Assembly (NCBI RefSeq): GCF_015352455.1
Contig: NZ_JADKPN010000002.1
Location: 329,060 to 393,059 of the forward strand
Reading direction: 5' to 3'
Length of the DNA stretch: 64,000 bases
Origin: Nocardioides islandensis
GTDB lineage: Bacteria; Actinomycetota; Actinomycetes; Propionibacteriales; Nocardioidaceae
The position numbers were made by a program, and so were the translations under genes. The first letter of the stretch is position 1; each line of letters starts with the position of its first letter. Below are positions 24,735 through 35,992 of the stretch, piece by piece. The notes below the pieces were generated by a model. The model had not been told where the DNA came from. It ran no database searches and saw only the letters and a list, made by a program, of their open reading frames with translations.

Positions 24735-24974
24735 ATGGCAATCTCACGGTGGTGGCAGCTGTCGCTCGGCGTTTTCGTCGGCGCGTACTTCGTCCTGTTC
24801 CTACCCCGGCTCTCCTTCTTCGTGGCGATCATCATCGGCCTGGTGCTGGCGTGGGCGAGCCTGAAGAGCGACGGTGACGACGCGATGACCGCCGTGGGCG
24901 CCGGCTTCCTCACCGGCGTGCTGGGCGTCGGTCTGTTCCACGTGGCCTCGATCCTCTTCGGCTCACCCTTCTGA
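24735..24974 (+). CDS. small membrane protein, function unknown
   Basis: 79 aa. Two or three hydrophobic segments: about 9-38 (a long stretch broken by FLPRLSFF) and 55-76. There is a charged turn (KSDGDDAM) in the middle. No family recognised. A ribosome binding site (GGGGGACACGGAAC) precedes the ATG. Its stop overlaps the start of the next small membrane gene by 1 nt (TGATG), so the two are co-translated, and they probably extend the mrp-tatB operon. Confidence 0.65.
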   Translation: MAISRWWQLSLGVFVGAYFVLFLPRLSFFVAIIIGLVLAWASLKSDGDDAMTAVGAGFLTGVLGVGLFHVASILFGSPF

Positions 24975-25192
24975 TGGTTCGCGTCGCCCAGGGCGTCGGT
25001 GGCTTCGTCCTGGGCGCGCTGCTGATGATCCTCGTGCCGCCCATCGGCCTGGCGATCGCGCTCGTGCTGGGCGGCATCCTCGCCTGGGGGCGGCTGCGTC
25101 GTCACGACGTCACCGCGCTCACCCCCGCCGCGGCCGGGTACCTCGTCGCCGCAGCGGCGTACGTCGTGCTGGCCGTGCTCGCGGCGCTGTAG
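24974..25192 (+). CDS. small membrane protein, function unknown
   Basis: 72 aa. Two membrane segments, about 6-36 and 48-71, joined by a basic loop (RLRRHD). It is similar in size and layout to the preceding 79-aa protein and starts in its stop codon, so both may form one small complex. No family recognised. It ends 8 bp before the convergent gene's stop. Confidence 0.6.
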   Translation: MVRVAQGVGGFVLGALLMILVPPIGLAIALVLGGILAWGRLRRHDVTALTPAAAGYLVAAAAYVVLAVLAAL

Positions 25193-25200
25193 GTCCCGGG

Positions 25201-25743
25201 CTAGGTCCCGTCGCTCTGCACGGCGCCCACCGTGCCGAGCGGCAGCAGGACCGATCGGGGCTCGTCGCCCACGGTGCGTGCCTCGACGAAGTCCGAGCCC
25301 ACGCGTACGAGCACCACGTCGTGCCGGGTGCCGGAACGGGTCACGACCATGCACGGGGCTCCCTCGTCGGCGAGCCGGCGCAGCACCGAGCCGAGGCCGA
25401 GCCGCGCGACCGGCGACCAGGCCACCTCCGGGATCGCACGGCCCGAGAGGCCGCGGACGGCCTCGACCGCGTCGGTCGGCACCAGCCACTGCCGGACGCC
25501 GCCGGCGACCAGGCACCAGCCCGGGCCGACGCGCTGGAGCTCGCCGGCGACCCGCCCGGCCCCGGCCACGTCCAGCGTCACCTCGTCGCCCACCGAGGCC
25601 ATCAGCCGCGCCGCCAGGGTGACCGCGGCGTACTCCGCGCGGCTCCGGTCGGCCAGCTCGGCGTCGCGGTCGGCGGCGTACAGCGCCTCGGCCTGGCCCT
25701 CGAGGTCGTCGAGCAGGTCGAAGAGGCGTTCGTCCCAGGCCAC
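25201..25743 (-). CDS. conserved actinobacterial hypothetical protein
   Basis: 180 aa from a GTG at 25743. The first 60 residues are helical and acidic (WDERLFDLLDDLEGQAEALY); the rest looks like a beta-rich domain with two repeats of the type V..GPGWCLV..G / VVLVRVGSDFVEARTV, resembling an Sm- or KOW-like fold. No catalytic motif. Proteins of this pattern are common in actinobacteria and often annotated loosely as regulators; I cannot confirm a regulatory role. The gene is divergent from the LysM gene, with 101 bp between starts. Confidence 0.6.
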   Translation of the reverse strand: MAWDERLFDLLDDLEGQAEALYAADRDAELADRSRAEYAAVTLAARLMASVGDEVTLDVAGAGRVAGELQRVGPGWCLVAGGVRQWLVPTDAVEAVRGLSGRAIPEVAWSPVARLGLGSVLRRLADEGAPCMVVTRSGTRHDVVLVRVGSDFVEARTVGDEPRSVLLPLGTVGAVQSDGT

Positions 25744-25844
25744 GACGCCGAGCCTGCCACGTCCGGCGGGCTGTGGATGACCACTTGTCAACCGGGTCTG
25801 TCGAGCGTTGACTAAGGCAAACAGATGCAAACGAAAGGTTCGGC

Positions 25845-26483
25845 ATGGATCTCGGGACGCCGCTCTCGCGCACCCGCTGCGCGCTGGTCTGGGTTCTCAC
25901 GACGGCGTTCGCCGTCCTGCTGGGCGGGTGGCTGTGGCCGGTCGTCGCGGCACCGGGGGCGGCAGGCTTCGAGTCGGCGCTCGTGCGGGTCTGCGCGTGG
26001 GTGGCTACGGCGGTCACGGTCTGGCTCTGGGTGGGGGCGACGCTGGTGGCGACCGACGCGGCGCGCGGTCGGCCGGGTCCGCGGCGCGGGGTGCCCGAGG
26101 TGATCCGTCGCGGGGTCCTCGTGCTCTGCGGGGTCGCGGTCACCGCCGGGCTCGCCACCCCGGCGCTGGCTGCGGGTGGTTCGGCGCCCGAGCCCGGCGT
26201 GCTCTCCGGGCTCCGGCTCCCGGAGCGCATCGCGGTCAGCCGGGTGCCGGCCGCGGCCCGGCCCGCTCCCCCGCCGCCTGCCGACGACCACGTCGTGGTG
26301 CGGCCGGGCGACTCCTTCTGGTCGATCGCCGCGCGGCGACTCGGACCGGGAGCCACCGCGGACGAGACAGCCCGCGCCTGGCCCCTGCTGTACGCCGCCA
26401 ACCGCGAGGTCGTGGGCGCCGACCCGGGGCTCCTCGAGCCCGGTCAGCGCCTGGTCGTCCCGCGCGAGGGGCTGACCCGATGA
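25845..26483 (+). CDS. LysM-domain membrane protein
   Basis: 212 aa. Three membrane segments (about 13-35, 47-70, 88-108) followed by a Pro/Ala linker and a C-terminal LysM motif, about 147-208: VVVRPGDSFWSIAARRLG ... PLLYAANREVVG ... LLEPGQRLVVPR. LysM binds N-acetylglucosamine in peptidoglycan, so the protein should sit in the membrane with the LysM part in the wall space. TTGACT 33 bp upstream of the ATG may be a -35. The stop overlaps the next gene by 4 nt (ATGA), so it is coupled with the Rv3235-like gene. Confidence 0.8.
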   Translation: MDLGTPLSRTRCALVWVLTTAFAVLLGGWLWPVVAAPGAAGFESALVRVCAWVATAVTVWLWVGATLVATDAARGRPGPRRGVPEVIRRGVLVLCGVAVTAGLATPALAAGGSAPEPGVLSGLRLPERIAVSRVPAAARPAPPPPADDHVVVRPGDSFWSIAARRLGPGATADETARAWPLLYAANREVVGADPGLLEPGQRLVVPREGLTR

Positions 26484-26953
26484 CGATCACCCAGCTGCGG
26501 CCGGTCCGGGTGGCCAGCGTGCAAGGCGCCCTCGCTCTCGACCTCACCGCCCACCAGGACCCGCCCGACGCACCGGTGGCCCCGGTGGTGGACCTCGGCC
26601 GGGTCGCGCGCGGGGAGTTCGAGCGGTTCGCGGGGCGCATCATGCAGGCGGTGGTGGAGATCGTGGGCGGCGACCGGCCGGTCACCCAGCTGCTGCGCTG
26701 GACCTCGCCGGAGGTCTACCAGGACCTCGGGCGCCGAGCCCTGCTCGTCAGCCGGTCCGTCGGCCGCCGCCCCGGCCAGGGAGGCGTCCAGGGCACGCGG
26801 CCCCAGGTCATCGGCCTGCACACGTGCTTCGTGGCCGAGGGGGTCGCCGAGGTCAGCGCGCACGTCCGCTACGGCCGGCGCTCCCGCGCCGTCGCGGCGC
26901 GGTTCGAGCAGCGCCGCGACCGGTGGTTCTGCTCCGCGCTCGAGTTCGCCTGA
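26480..26953 (+). CDS. Rv3235 family protein
   Basis: 157 aa. The conserved core VTQLLRWTSPEVYQDLGRRA (split by the LR.W..P.V...L..R pattern) and the C-terminal ARFEQRRDRWFCSALE match the actinobacterial family named after M. tuberculosis Rv3235. The fold suggests a small alpha/beta sensor-like domain; function unknown. In mycobacteria it also lies just upstream of the secA-to-fbiB region, and here it continues that synteny. Start ATG at 26480 overlaps the LysM stop codon. Confidence 0.75.
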   Translation: MTITQLRPVRVASVQGALALDLTAHQDPPDAPVAPVVDLGRVARGEFERFAGRIMQAVVEIVGGDRPVTQLLRWTSPEVYQDLGRRALLVSRSVGRRPGQGGVQGTRPQVIGLHTCFVAEGVAEVSAHVRYGRRSRAVAARFEQRRDRWFCSALEFA

Positions 26954-26967
26954 GCGACCATGGGCGG

Positions 26968-27456
26968 GTGACGCAGACACACCACGGCGTGGACCGCGAG
27001 CAGCCCTGGCGCGACGACGAGGTCATGCGCGGGCGGGTCCTGGTCCTGACGGACAACCCCATCGCCCGGGCCATCGAGACCATCGCCACCGCCGTCGGCC
27101 ACCAGGTGGTCGTGGTGCCCGAGGACGACGGCGGCCCGAGCCTGGCGTCGCTGTCGGTCCGTGCCGGCGATGCCGTCGTGCTCTGCGACCACGACGCCCC
27201 GGACGCGCCGGCCTGGCTGCGTGACGCGCTCGCCTCGGAGGCGTCCTACGTCGCGATGATGGCCAGCCGACGCCGGGCCGAGGGCCTGCTCGCCGACCTC
27301 GAGGCCGAGCACGTGCCCGGCCTGGCGAAGCTGCACGTCCCCGCCGGCCACGACCTCGGCGGCAAGGGTCCCGGCGAGATCGCCCTCTCCGTCGTGGCCG
27401 AGATCGTGGCCGAGGCCCATGGCCGGCCCGGCGGGCCGATGCGCGGTGCGCGGTGA
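26968..27456 (+). CDS. XdhC-like Rossmann-domain protein
   Basis: 162 aa from a GTG at 26968. It holds only the C-terminal half of XdhC/CoxI proteins: VVVPEDDGG, AGDAVVLCDHDA, ASYVAMMASRRRAEGLLADL and the closing AGHDLGGKGPGEIALSVVAEI. The last motif is the family's G..IGA.TP.EIA.SI.AEI equivalent, with GGKGPGEIA here. The N-terminal XdhC domain is missing, so a molybdenum-cofactor chaperone role, known for the full-length family, is uncertain. No molybdoenzyme genes are nearby. It converges on secA with 57 bp between. Confidence 0.7.
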   Translation: MTQTHHGVDREQPWRDDEVMRGRVLVLTDNPIARAIETIATAVGHQVVVVPEDDGGPSLASLSVRAGDAVVLCDHDAPDAPAWLRDALASEASYVAMMASRRRAEGLLADLEAEHVPGLAKLHVPAGHDLGGKGPGEIALSVVAEIVAEAHGRPGGPMRGAR

Positions 27457-27513
27457 GCCTGGAAGCGTTCGGCGTCAGCGGAGAGCCAGTCGGTGGGTTC
27501 TGGAAGCGCCTGT

Positions 27514-30369
<2,856 letters not shown>

Positions 30370-30498
30370 GAGCGTGCACTCCTTGGGGCTGACGAACGTC
30401 TGGGAACGGCCCCGCCACTCTACCGAGCGGCTCCTGGCCATCCGTCATCGTCAACGGGCGCCCCCAGGCGGGAGTTCCACCTTTCGTGTGCATACCCA

Positions 30499-30525
30499 TT
30501 GACACGAATCTCTCTTTGGTGTCAA
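30499..30525 (+). promoter_or_regulatory. TTGACAC-N13-GTGTCAA inverted repeat over the TetR promoter
   Basis: Perfect 7-bp arms separated by 13 nt. The left arm also supplies a consensus -35 (TTGACA), with TCAACT 17 nt downstream as a weak -10. A dimeric TetR regulator bound here would block the promoter, so autoregulation of the tetR-glycosyltransferase operon is likely. Confidence 0.55.
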
Positions 30526-30536
30526 CTACCACTGAC

Positions 30537-31142
30537 ATGAAAACGACCCGCAAGTACACGATGGGCGCCCGCGCCGAGGCCGTCGAGGAGACCCGGCGGC
30601 GCATCATCGACGCCCTTGTCCACCTCGCCGAGACACGGCCGTTCGCGGACATCTCCCTCGACGACGTCGCCGGGGGCGCTCAGGTGAGCGTGCAGACCGT
30701 GCTGCGCCGCTTCGGCAGCCGCGACGCGCTGTTCGCCGAGGCCATGCGGACGGCCCAGTCGAACGTCCAGGCCGAGCGGCGTACGCCGCCGGGTGACGTC
30801 GAGGCGGCCGTGCGCACCGTGGTCGACCACTACGAGAAGCGGGGACGGGTGGCGCTGCTGATGCTGGCCCAGGAGGACCACGACCCCTTCGCCCGCAGGG
30901 TCACCGACTTCGGCAAGGCACTGCACCGCACGTGGGTGCGCGACGCCTTCGCCCCCCAGCTCGCCGAGCTGACCGACGACGAGACGACCCTCGACCTGCT
31001 CGTCGTGGCGACCGACGTCTACACCTGGAAGCTGCTGCGGGTCGACCGCGGCCTGTCCCGCGCCACCGCCGAGCGACGGATGCGCATCCTCGTCGACGCC
31101 GTCCTGGCGTCCGCCACCACCCCACGGAAGGACACCCTCTGA
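30537..31142 (+). CDS. TetR family transcriptional regulator
   Basis: About 201 aa. Residues about 13-60 form the TetR DNA-binding domain: VEETRRRIIDALVHLAE, ISLDDVAGGAQVSVQTVLRRFGSRDALFAEAM, with the usual Phe-Gly-Ser-Arg-Asp end of the recognition region. The C-terminal ligand domain has no recognisable specificity. The next gene, a glycosyltransferase, starts in its stop codon (TGATG), so it very likely is the target. The ATG at 30537 is used; the earlier ATG at 30486 would lie upstream of the promoter and inverted repeat, and ATG 30561 is possible. Confidence 0.85.
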   Translation: MKTTRKYTMGARAEAVEETRRRIIDALVHLAETRPFADISLDDVAGGAQVSVQTVLRRFGSRDALFAEAMRTAQSNVQAERRTPPGDVEAAVRTVVDHYEKRGRVALLMLAQEDHDPFARRVTDFGKALHRTWVRDAFAPQLAELTDDETTLDLLVVATDVYTWKLLRVDRGLSRATAERRMRILVDAVLASATTPRKDTL

Positions 31143-32260
31143 TGGCCGACATCCTCGTCGTCACCTGGGACGGGGGCGGCAACGTCGCGCCCGCCCTCGG
31201 CATCGCCACCGAGCTGCAGGCCCGGGGCCACACCGTCCGGTTCGCCGGGCACGCCCGTCAGCACGAGTCGCTGACCCGCGCAGGCTTCGAGGTCGTGCCC
31301 GCCCGCCACGCTCGCCCGTTCTCCGCGCTCGACGCCAACTCGGTGCCCACGATGGTCAAGACGTTCGGCGACCGCGGGCTCGGTCGCGACGTGATGGGGG
31401 CGCTCGCCGAGCGGCCGGCCGACCTGGTCGTCGTGGACTGCCTGCTGTTCGGCGTGATGGAGGCGCTGCGCGAGTCGCGTACGCCGTACGTCGTCCTCGA
31501 GCACCTCTACGACGAGTACTTCCGCAAGGGCTGGATGCGTGGCCCGATGGGCATCGGCATGCGCGCGATGCGGCTGAAGCCGGACGCCTCGCTGACGGCG
31601 GCCAGGGCGACGTACGTCGCGAGCCTCCCCTCGCTGGACCCGGCGGGCGCCGTGGCCCGCACCGGGGTCGAGTACGTCGGACCGGTCGTGCCCTTCTCCC
31701 CGCACATCCCCGCGGACCCTGCGGTGCTCGTCAGCCTCAGTACCTTCCGCTTCCCCAAGATGCAGCAGTGCCTGCAGACCGTCCTGGACGCGACGGCCGG
31801 GCTCGACGCCCGCGTCGTCGTCACCACCGGGCCGGTGGTCGACCCCGCCTCGCTGCGGACCGCGCCCAACCACGAGGTGCACCGGTTCGTGCCGCACGCC
31901 GAGCTGATGCCGCGGATGTCGCTGGTCGTCGGGCACGGCGGTCACTCCACGACCATGCAGGCGCTGGCCCACGACCTTCCGCTGGTCGTGATGCCGATGC
32001 ACCCGATGCTCGACCAGCCGATGGTCGGGAAGACCGTCGAGGCCGCCGGCGCCGGGCGCCTGGTGCCGAAGAAGATCGACGCGGCGGCGCTGCGGCCGGT
32101 CGTCGAGCAGCTGCTGGCCGACGGACCGCACCGGGCCGCGGCCGCCCGGCTGGGCGCCGAGATCCGCTCGATGCCCGGCGCGACGAACGTCGCGGACCGG
32201 ATCGAGGCGCTGGTCAGGAACGGAGCAGCGGCGCCAGATCGCCACGGGGCTCGACCGTGA
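31142..32260 (+). CDS. MGT/UGT-type glycosyltransferase
   Basis: 372 aa with GT-B fold. The N-terminal domain starts DILVVTWDGGGNVAPALGIATELQARGHTVRF, and the C-terminal part has HRFVPHAELMPRMSLVVGHGGHSTTMQALAHDLPLVVMPMHPMLDQPMVG, the sugar-nucleotide-binding segment of macrolide/UDP-glycosyltransferases (GHGGHST and the following Asp-Gln). Such enzymes glycosylate small hydrophobic compounds, often for detoxification or antibiotic self-resistance. Coupling to a TetR regulator supports induction by a xenobiotic. The 3' end overlaps the convergent YcaQ-like gene by 47 bp. Confidence 0.8.
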   Translation: MADILVVTWDGGGNVAPALGIATELQARGHTVRFAGHARQHESLTRAGFEVVPARHARPFSALDANSVPTMVKTFGDRGLGRDVMGALAERPADLVVVDCLLFGVMEALRESRTPYVVLEHLYDEYFRKGWMRGPMGIGMRAMRLKPDASLTAARATYVASLPSLDPAGAVARTGVEYVGPVVPFSPHIPADPAVLVSLSTFRFPKMQQCLQTVLDATAGLDARVVVTTGPVVDPASLRTAPNHEVHRFVPHAELMPRMSLVVGHGGHSTTMQALAHDLPLVVMPMHPMLDQPMVGKTVEAAGAGRLVPKKIDAAALRPVVEQLLADGPHRAAAARLGAEIRSMPGATNVADRIEALVRNGAAAPDRHGARP

Positions 32261-33446
32261 GGGAGTCCATCCCGAGCCACCCGGCGAGGCGGACGAGCTC
32301 GGCCGACAGCTCCTCGGCCGTCTCGAGGGGTGCGTGCGGCTCGGTGTAGGCCGCCTTGACGACCAGCCGCCCGGACTGCCGGTCGGCCTTGAGGTCGACC
32401 CGGCCGACGATCTCCTCGCCCAGCAGGAACGGCAGGACGTAGTAGCCGAACTGCCGCTTCGGCGCAGGCGTGTAGATCTCGATGCGGTAGTGGAAGTCGA
32501 AGAGCTTCTCGGTCCGCTCGCGCAGCCACACGACCGGGTCGAACGGGCTCAGCAGGCTGCGCGCCCCGACCTTGCGCGGCCGGCGGGCGTCGCGGTGGAG
32601 GTACGCCGGGCGGTTCCAGCCCTCGATGCGCACGGGCTCGAGCTCGCCCTCGTCGAGGAGGTCCTGGATGGCACCCTGCGTGGCACGGTTGCCGGCCCCG
32701 GGCTGGAGGCGCATCCGGTAGTAGTCGGACAGGCAGCGGGCCGTCGCCACCCCGTGGGACCGGGCCGCCCGCCTGACGAGCTCGCGGTTGGCCTCGTCGA
32801 GGGTCGGCGTCGGTGCGGCGAGGACCTCGGGCGGCAGCACCCGCTCGGGCAGGTCGTAGCTGATCTCGAACTGGCTGTTGCGCCCGGCGATCGCGACCTC
32901 CCCGACCATGTAGAGGTAGTCGAGCGCGCGGCGGGTCGCCGACCAGTTCCAGCCCCAGTTCTCCTTGCTGCGCGGCAGCCCGTCGTCGAGGTCGCGCGCG
33001 GTGGAGGCGCCGCGGTCCTTGATCTCGGCCATCAGGTTGGCGATGAGCGCCTCGCTGACCTCGCTCCCCCACCACTTGTGCTTCTGGGTGCGGTACGACG
33101 CCATCCGGTGCCGCATGACCGGCCACAGCTCGACCGGCATCAGGGCCTGGACGTGCGCCCAGTACTCCACGAGCCGCCGGGGCTTCCCCGCGCTGGCCCG
33201 GGCGAGCAGGTCGACGTCGTAGGCGCCCATCCGGGAGTACAGCGGCATGAAGTGCGCTCGCTGGAGCACGTTGACCGAGTCGACCTGGAGCACGCCGGTG
33301 CGCTCGACCGTGCGGTTGAGCGTGCGCATGGTCGGCGCCTCATGTGGCTTGTCCAGGAACCCCTGCGCCGCCAGCGCGATCCGCCGCGCCTGCGACTGGC
33401 TGAGCGTCGTCACCACCCGAGAGACACTAGTGAGCCGCACCGACAT
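32214..33446 (-). CDS. winged-helix DNA crosslink-repair glycosylase (YcaQ/AlkZ-like)
   Basis: 410 aa of the HTH_42 family (formerly DUF1006). Features seen are SQSQARRIALAAQGF near the N-terminus, VLQVDSVNVLQRAHFMPLYSRMG with the QxD motif (Gln-Val-Asp) that carries the catalytic residues in YcaQ, and the C-terminal ARSLLSPFDPVVWLRERTEKLFDFHYRIEIYTPAPKR block. YcaQ removes interstrand crosslinks and N7-alkylated guanine; the related AlkZ protects from azinomycin. ATG 33446 is taken, but GTG at 33416 or 33413 would begin nearer the conserved part. Confidence 0.85.
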   Translation of the reverse strand: MSVRLTSVSRVVTTLSQSQARRIALAAQGFLDKPHEAPTMRTLNRTVERTGVLQVDSVNVLQRAHFMPLYSRMGAYDVDLLARASAGKPRRLVEYWAHVQALMPVELWPVMRHRMASYRTQKHKWWGSEVSEALIANLMAEIKDRGASTARDLDDGLPRSKENWGWNWSATRRALDYLYMVGEVAIAGRNSQFEISYDLPERVLPPEVLAAPTPTLDEANRELVRRAARSHGVATARCLSDYYRMRLQPGAGNRATQGAIQDLLDEGELEPVRIEGWNRPAYLHRDARRPRKVGARSLLSPFDPVVWLRERTEKLFDFHYRIEIYTPAPKRQFGYYVLPFLLGEEIVGRVDLKADRQSGRLVVKAAYTEPHAPLETAEELSAELVRLAGWLGMDSLTVEPRGDLAPLLRS

Positions 33447-33465
33447 GACTCGTCGGTCGAGGCAG

Positions 33466-34149
33466 CTAGGGCAGGTCCAACAGCTTTTCTCGCACGGCGT
33501 ACATCACGGCCTCCATGCGGGAGTGGAGCTGCAGCTTCTCCAGGAGGTTGCGGACGTGGTTCTTGACGGTGTTCTCGGAGATGAAGAGCTGCTTGGCGAT
33601 CTCGCGGTTGTTGAGGCCCTTCGCGACCAGGCGCAGCACCTCGAGCTCGCGCTCGGTGAGGCGCAGGCCGGGAACGGCCGAGCGGTCGGGACGCGACATC
33701 TGCTTGAACTCGTCGATCAGCTTGACCGCCATCGACGGACTGATCAGCGACTGCCCGTCGGCCACCACGCGGACGGCCTGGGACACCTCGTCGATCGAGG
33801 AGTCCTTGAGGAGGTACCCCGAGGCGCCGCTCTTGACGGCCTCGTAGAGGTCGGCCTCCTCGTCGGACGAGGTCAGCATGATGATCTTGGCGGCCGGCAC
33901 GGCCTCCTTGATCTCCTGGCAGGCCTCGATGCCGGAGCGCTTCGGCATCCGGATGTCCAGCAGCACGACGTCGGGCGCGGTGCTCGCCGCGAGGGCCACG
34001 CCCTCGACGCCGTCACCGGCCTCGCCGACCACCTCGATGCCGTCCTCGGCACGCAGCAGCATGGTCAGGCCGCGGCGGAACAGCTCTTGGTCGTCGACGA
34101 CGAGGACCCGGGTGGGCTCGGGGGGAGAGGCCTCCTGGTTCACTGACAC
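33466..34149 (-). CDS. NarL/FixJ-type response regulator
   Basis: About 227 aa from GTG 34149. Receiver domain: RVLVVDDQELFRRGL, phospho-acceptor in VLLDIRMPK (Asp65), TSSD and the Lys of YLLKDSS. LuxR-type HTH: LTERELEVLRLVAKGLNNREIAKQLFISENTVKNHVRNLLEKL. The N-terminal start is uncertain (GTG 34152, ATG 34176 and ATG 34206 are in frame), because the linker before RVLVV is variable. No histidine kinase is adjacent, so it is an orphan regulator here. Similar regulators sit next to hpf/secA in other actinobacteria. It may control growth-arrest or stress genes; this is inference from position. Confidence 0.85.
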   Translation of the reverse strand: MSVNQEASPPEPTRVLVVDDQELFRRGLTMLLRAEDGIEVVGEAGDGVEGVALAASTAPDVVLLDIRMPKRSGIEACQEIKEAVPAAKIIMLTSSDEEADLYEAVKSGASGYLLKDSSIDEVSQAVRVVADGQSLISPSMAVKLIDEFKQMSRPDRSAVPGLRLTERELEVLRLVAKGLNNREIAKQLFISENTVKNHVRNLLEKLQLHSRMEAVMYAVREKLLDLP

Positions 34150-34239
34150 CACGGCATCATGACACGCCAGGGCCATCGCCGAGGCCGCTTCACCAACCTC
34201 GGGCACTAGGGGTCAATGGCCCGAACGGGCGGTGCGTCC

Positions 34240-34851
34240 CTAGTCAGGTCCCTCGTCACCCACGTCCAGCGAGATCACGCCGTAGTCGTAACCGCGGCGC
34301 CGGTACACCACGCACGGACGCTCGCTGTCCTTGTCGACGTACAGGTAGAAGTCGTGGCCGACGAGCTCCATCTCGTACAGCGCCTGCTCCAGGGTCATCG
34401 GCGTGGCGGCGTGGGTCTTCTCACGCACGACCAACGGCCCGTCGCCGGTCACCGTGATGGGGCCGACCTGGTGCTCGGAGACACCCGGCTCGGCCTCCTC
34501 GACCTCGGGGATCTCGAGCACGTCGGCGACGCGCTCGCGCCGCTCGCGGTGCACGCGCCGGCGGTCGGCCGCCTTGCGCATCTGCGAGGCCATCTTGTCC
34601 AGGGCCAGGTCGAGCGCGCCCATCTTGTCCTCGGCGGACGCCTCGGCGCGGATCACCGGGCCCTTGGAGAACGCCGTGAGCTCGAGGCGGACGGCCCGGT
34701 CGGACTGGCGCGGGTTGCGTTCCTGCTCCACCTCCACCTGGACGCGGATGATGCGATGGTCGTGCTTCTCGAGCCGTGAGAGCTTCTCGGTGACATGACT
34801 GCGGAATCGGTCAGAGAGCTCACAGTGCCGGCCGGTGACGACCACATCCAT
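34240..34851 (-). CDS. hpf: ribosome hibernation-promoting factor, long form
   Basis: 203 aa. N-terminal HPF/RaiA domain (1-105: MDVVVTGRHCELSDRFRSHV, LEKHDHRIIRVQVEVE) and the C-terminal dimerisation domain (about 140-195: HAATPMTLEQALYEMELVGHDFYLYVDKDSERPCVVYRRRGYDYGVI). The long form joins two 70S ribosomes into inactive 100S particles when growth stops. ATG at 34851 with GGAGG 7 nt upstream; the upstream in-frame sequence lacks family similarity. Syntenic with M. tuberculosis Rv3241c. Confidence 0.9.
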   Translation of the reverse strand: MDVVVTGRHCELSDRFRSHVTEKLSRLEKHDHRIIRVQVEVEQERNPRQSDRAVRLELTAFSKGPVIRAEASAEDKMGALDLALDKMASQMRKAADRRRVHRERRERVADVLEIPEVEEAEPGVSEHQVGPITVTGDGPLVVREKTHAATPMTLEQALYEMELVGHDFYLYVDKDSERPCVVYRRRGYDYGVISLDVGDEGPD

Positions 34852-35197
34852 GCGTTGACCTCCAGTACCACTAGGGGATGGGGAGAGGGGAAACCAGGGA
34901 TGGAGCCCGTCCGGCCGACCTGGTCTTCGACCCCACAACCGCCTGCTGAGGGGCTCGCAGCTCGTCTGCCACTACTGCCCTTCTCCCGACGTGCGCCATG
35001 TCTGATGACGCCGGCGAGGCAGGACTTACCTCTAAGCCGCACCGTGATCCCATCCGGCCCGTGAGGGACGGCTGGTTACGTGGACCGTTTCGCCTGCGAC
35101 TGGCTTCGGCTAGCCACCCGGCTGGTACATCCACTGGCCGGGTGGTGCAACCACGGACCCGGACGGACTCCATGATGAGACGTTAGGCCATGACCCC
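34852..35197. other. intergenic region with hpf promoter and comF terminator
   Basis: 346 bp without a gene. The left part (34852-35100) should hold the hpf promoter and leader; I see no confident -35/-10 pair. The right part holds a hairpin (35114-35145). No RNA gene is recognisable. Confidence 0.5.
35114..35145 (-). terminator. hairpin downstream of comF
   Basis: CCACCCGGC and GCCGGGTGG form a perfect 9-bp stem around a 14-nt loop, 53 bp past the comF stop (35198) on its strand. No T-tract follows, as is common in actinobacteria. It probably ends the mtrA-to-comF transcript before hpf. Confidence 0.55.
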
Positions 35198-35929
35198 TCA
35201 CCACGAAAGCCCGGTGCCGCTCTGCGGGAGACGCCGGCGGGTGGCGGCGGCGGTGGCCACGGCGACGACGGTGGTCCCGACCTCGGCGAGGGCGCGCTGG
35301 GCCTCGCGCGCGGTGGCGCCGGTCGTCAGCACGTCGTCGCAGACGACCAGCACCGCCTCGGGCGAGCGGCGCACCAGGCGCCGCAGCGAGGAGGTCGGAC
35401 AGCACATCGACCCGTCCAGGTTGGCCGCCCGCGCGACGGCGTCCAGCCCCGACTGGTCGGCCACGCGGGCGCGGAACCTCAGCAGGCGCAGGGCACGGAC
35501 GTCGTACGCCGCGTGGCGCAGGAGGCCGGCCGCGCGGCGGGTGATCGTCCAGGTGGGGTCGTGCCCGCGCGCCCGGACGGTCGCCGGCCGGGAAGGTACG
35601 GGGACCAGCACCACCGGCCGACGGGCGAGGCCGGCGTCCTCCAGGGCCGCGGCCACGGACCGTGCCAGCAGCCGGGCGAGCGGGCCGCGCAGGGCGTGCA
35701 TGGCTCGCTCCTTGTGACCGACGACGAGCGCGCGGGCCGTCCCGGCGTACTCCGCCGACGTCCACGGCACGACCAGCCCGGCCGGTACGGGAGTCGGCCA
35801 GGCGACCCGGGCGGGCTCGTCGACCGCGTCGGCACACGCCGGGCAGAGCAGCCGGCCGGGCCGGTCGCAGCCGACGCAGCGGGACCCGAGCAGCAGGTCC
35901 GCGGCCGCGTCGGCGAGCTGGTCGAGCAC
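35198..35929 (-). CDS. ComF family phosphoribosyltransferase-like protein
   Basis: 243 aa from GTG 35929. An N-terminal zinc-ribbon (CVGCDRPGRLLCPAC, about 18-32) is followed by a type I phosphoribosyltransferase fold with VVLVPVPSRPATVRARGHDPTWT and the PRPP loop VLVVCDDVLTTGATAREA. In Bacillus ComFC helps DNA uptake; in actinobacteria the role is unclear and no competence genes are nearby. It sits 63 bp after lpqB in the same orientation and matches Rv3242c in mycobacterial synteny. Confidence 0.85.
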   Translation of the reverse strand: MLDQLADAAADLLLGSRCVGCDRPGRLLCPACADAVDEPARVAWPTPVPAGLVVPWTSAEYAGTARALVVGHKERAMHALRGPLARLLARSVAAALEDAGLARRPVVLVPVPSRPATVRARGHDPTWTITRRAAGLLRHAAYDVRALRLLRFRARVADQSGLDAVARAANLDGSMCCPTSSLRRLVRRSPEAVLVVCDDVLTTGATAREAQRALAEVGTTVVAVATAAATRRRLPQSGTGLSW

Positions 35930-35992
35930 GTGTCCGATCGCAGCACCTCGCGGGCCGGTCGGCGAGGTCCGGCGGCCGGCCTGTGGAGGAGG

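Noticed and set aside
34852..35197. Small RNA gene upstream of hpf
   Set aside because: No promoter-terminator pair or conserved RNA fold is recognisable; only the comF-side hairpin is supported.
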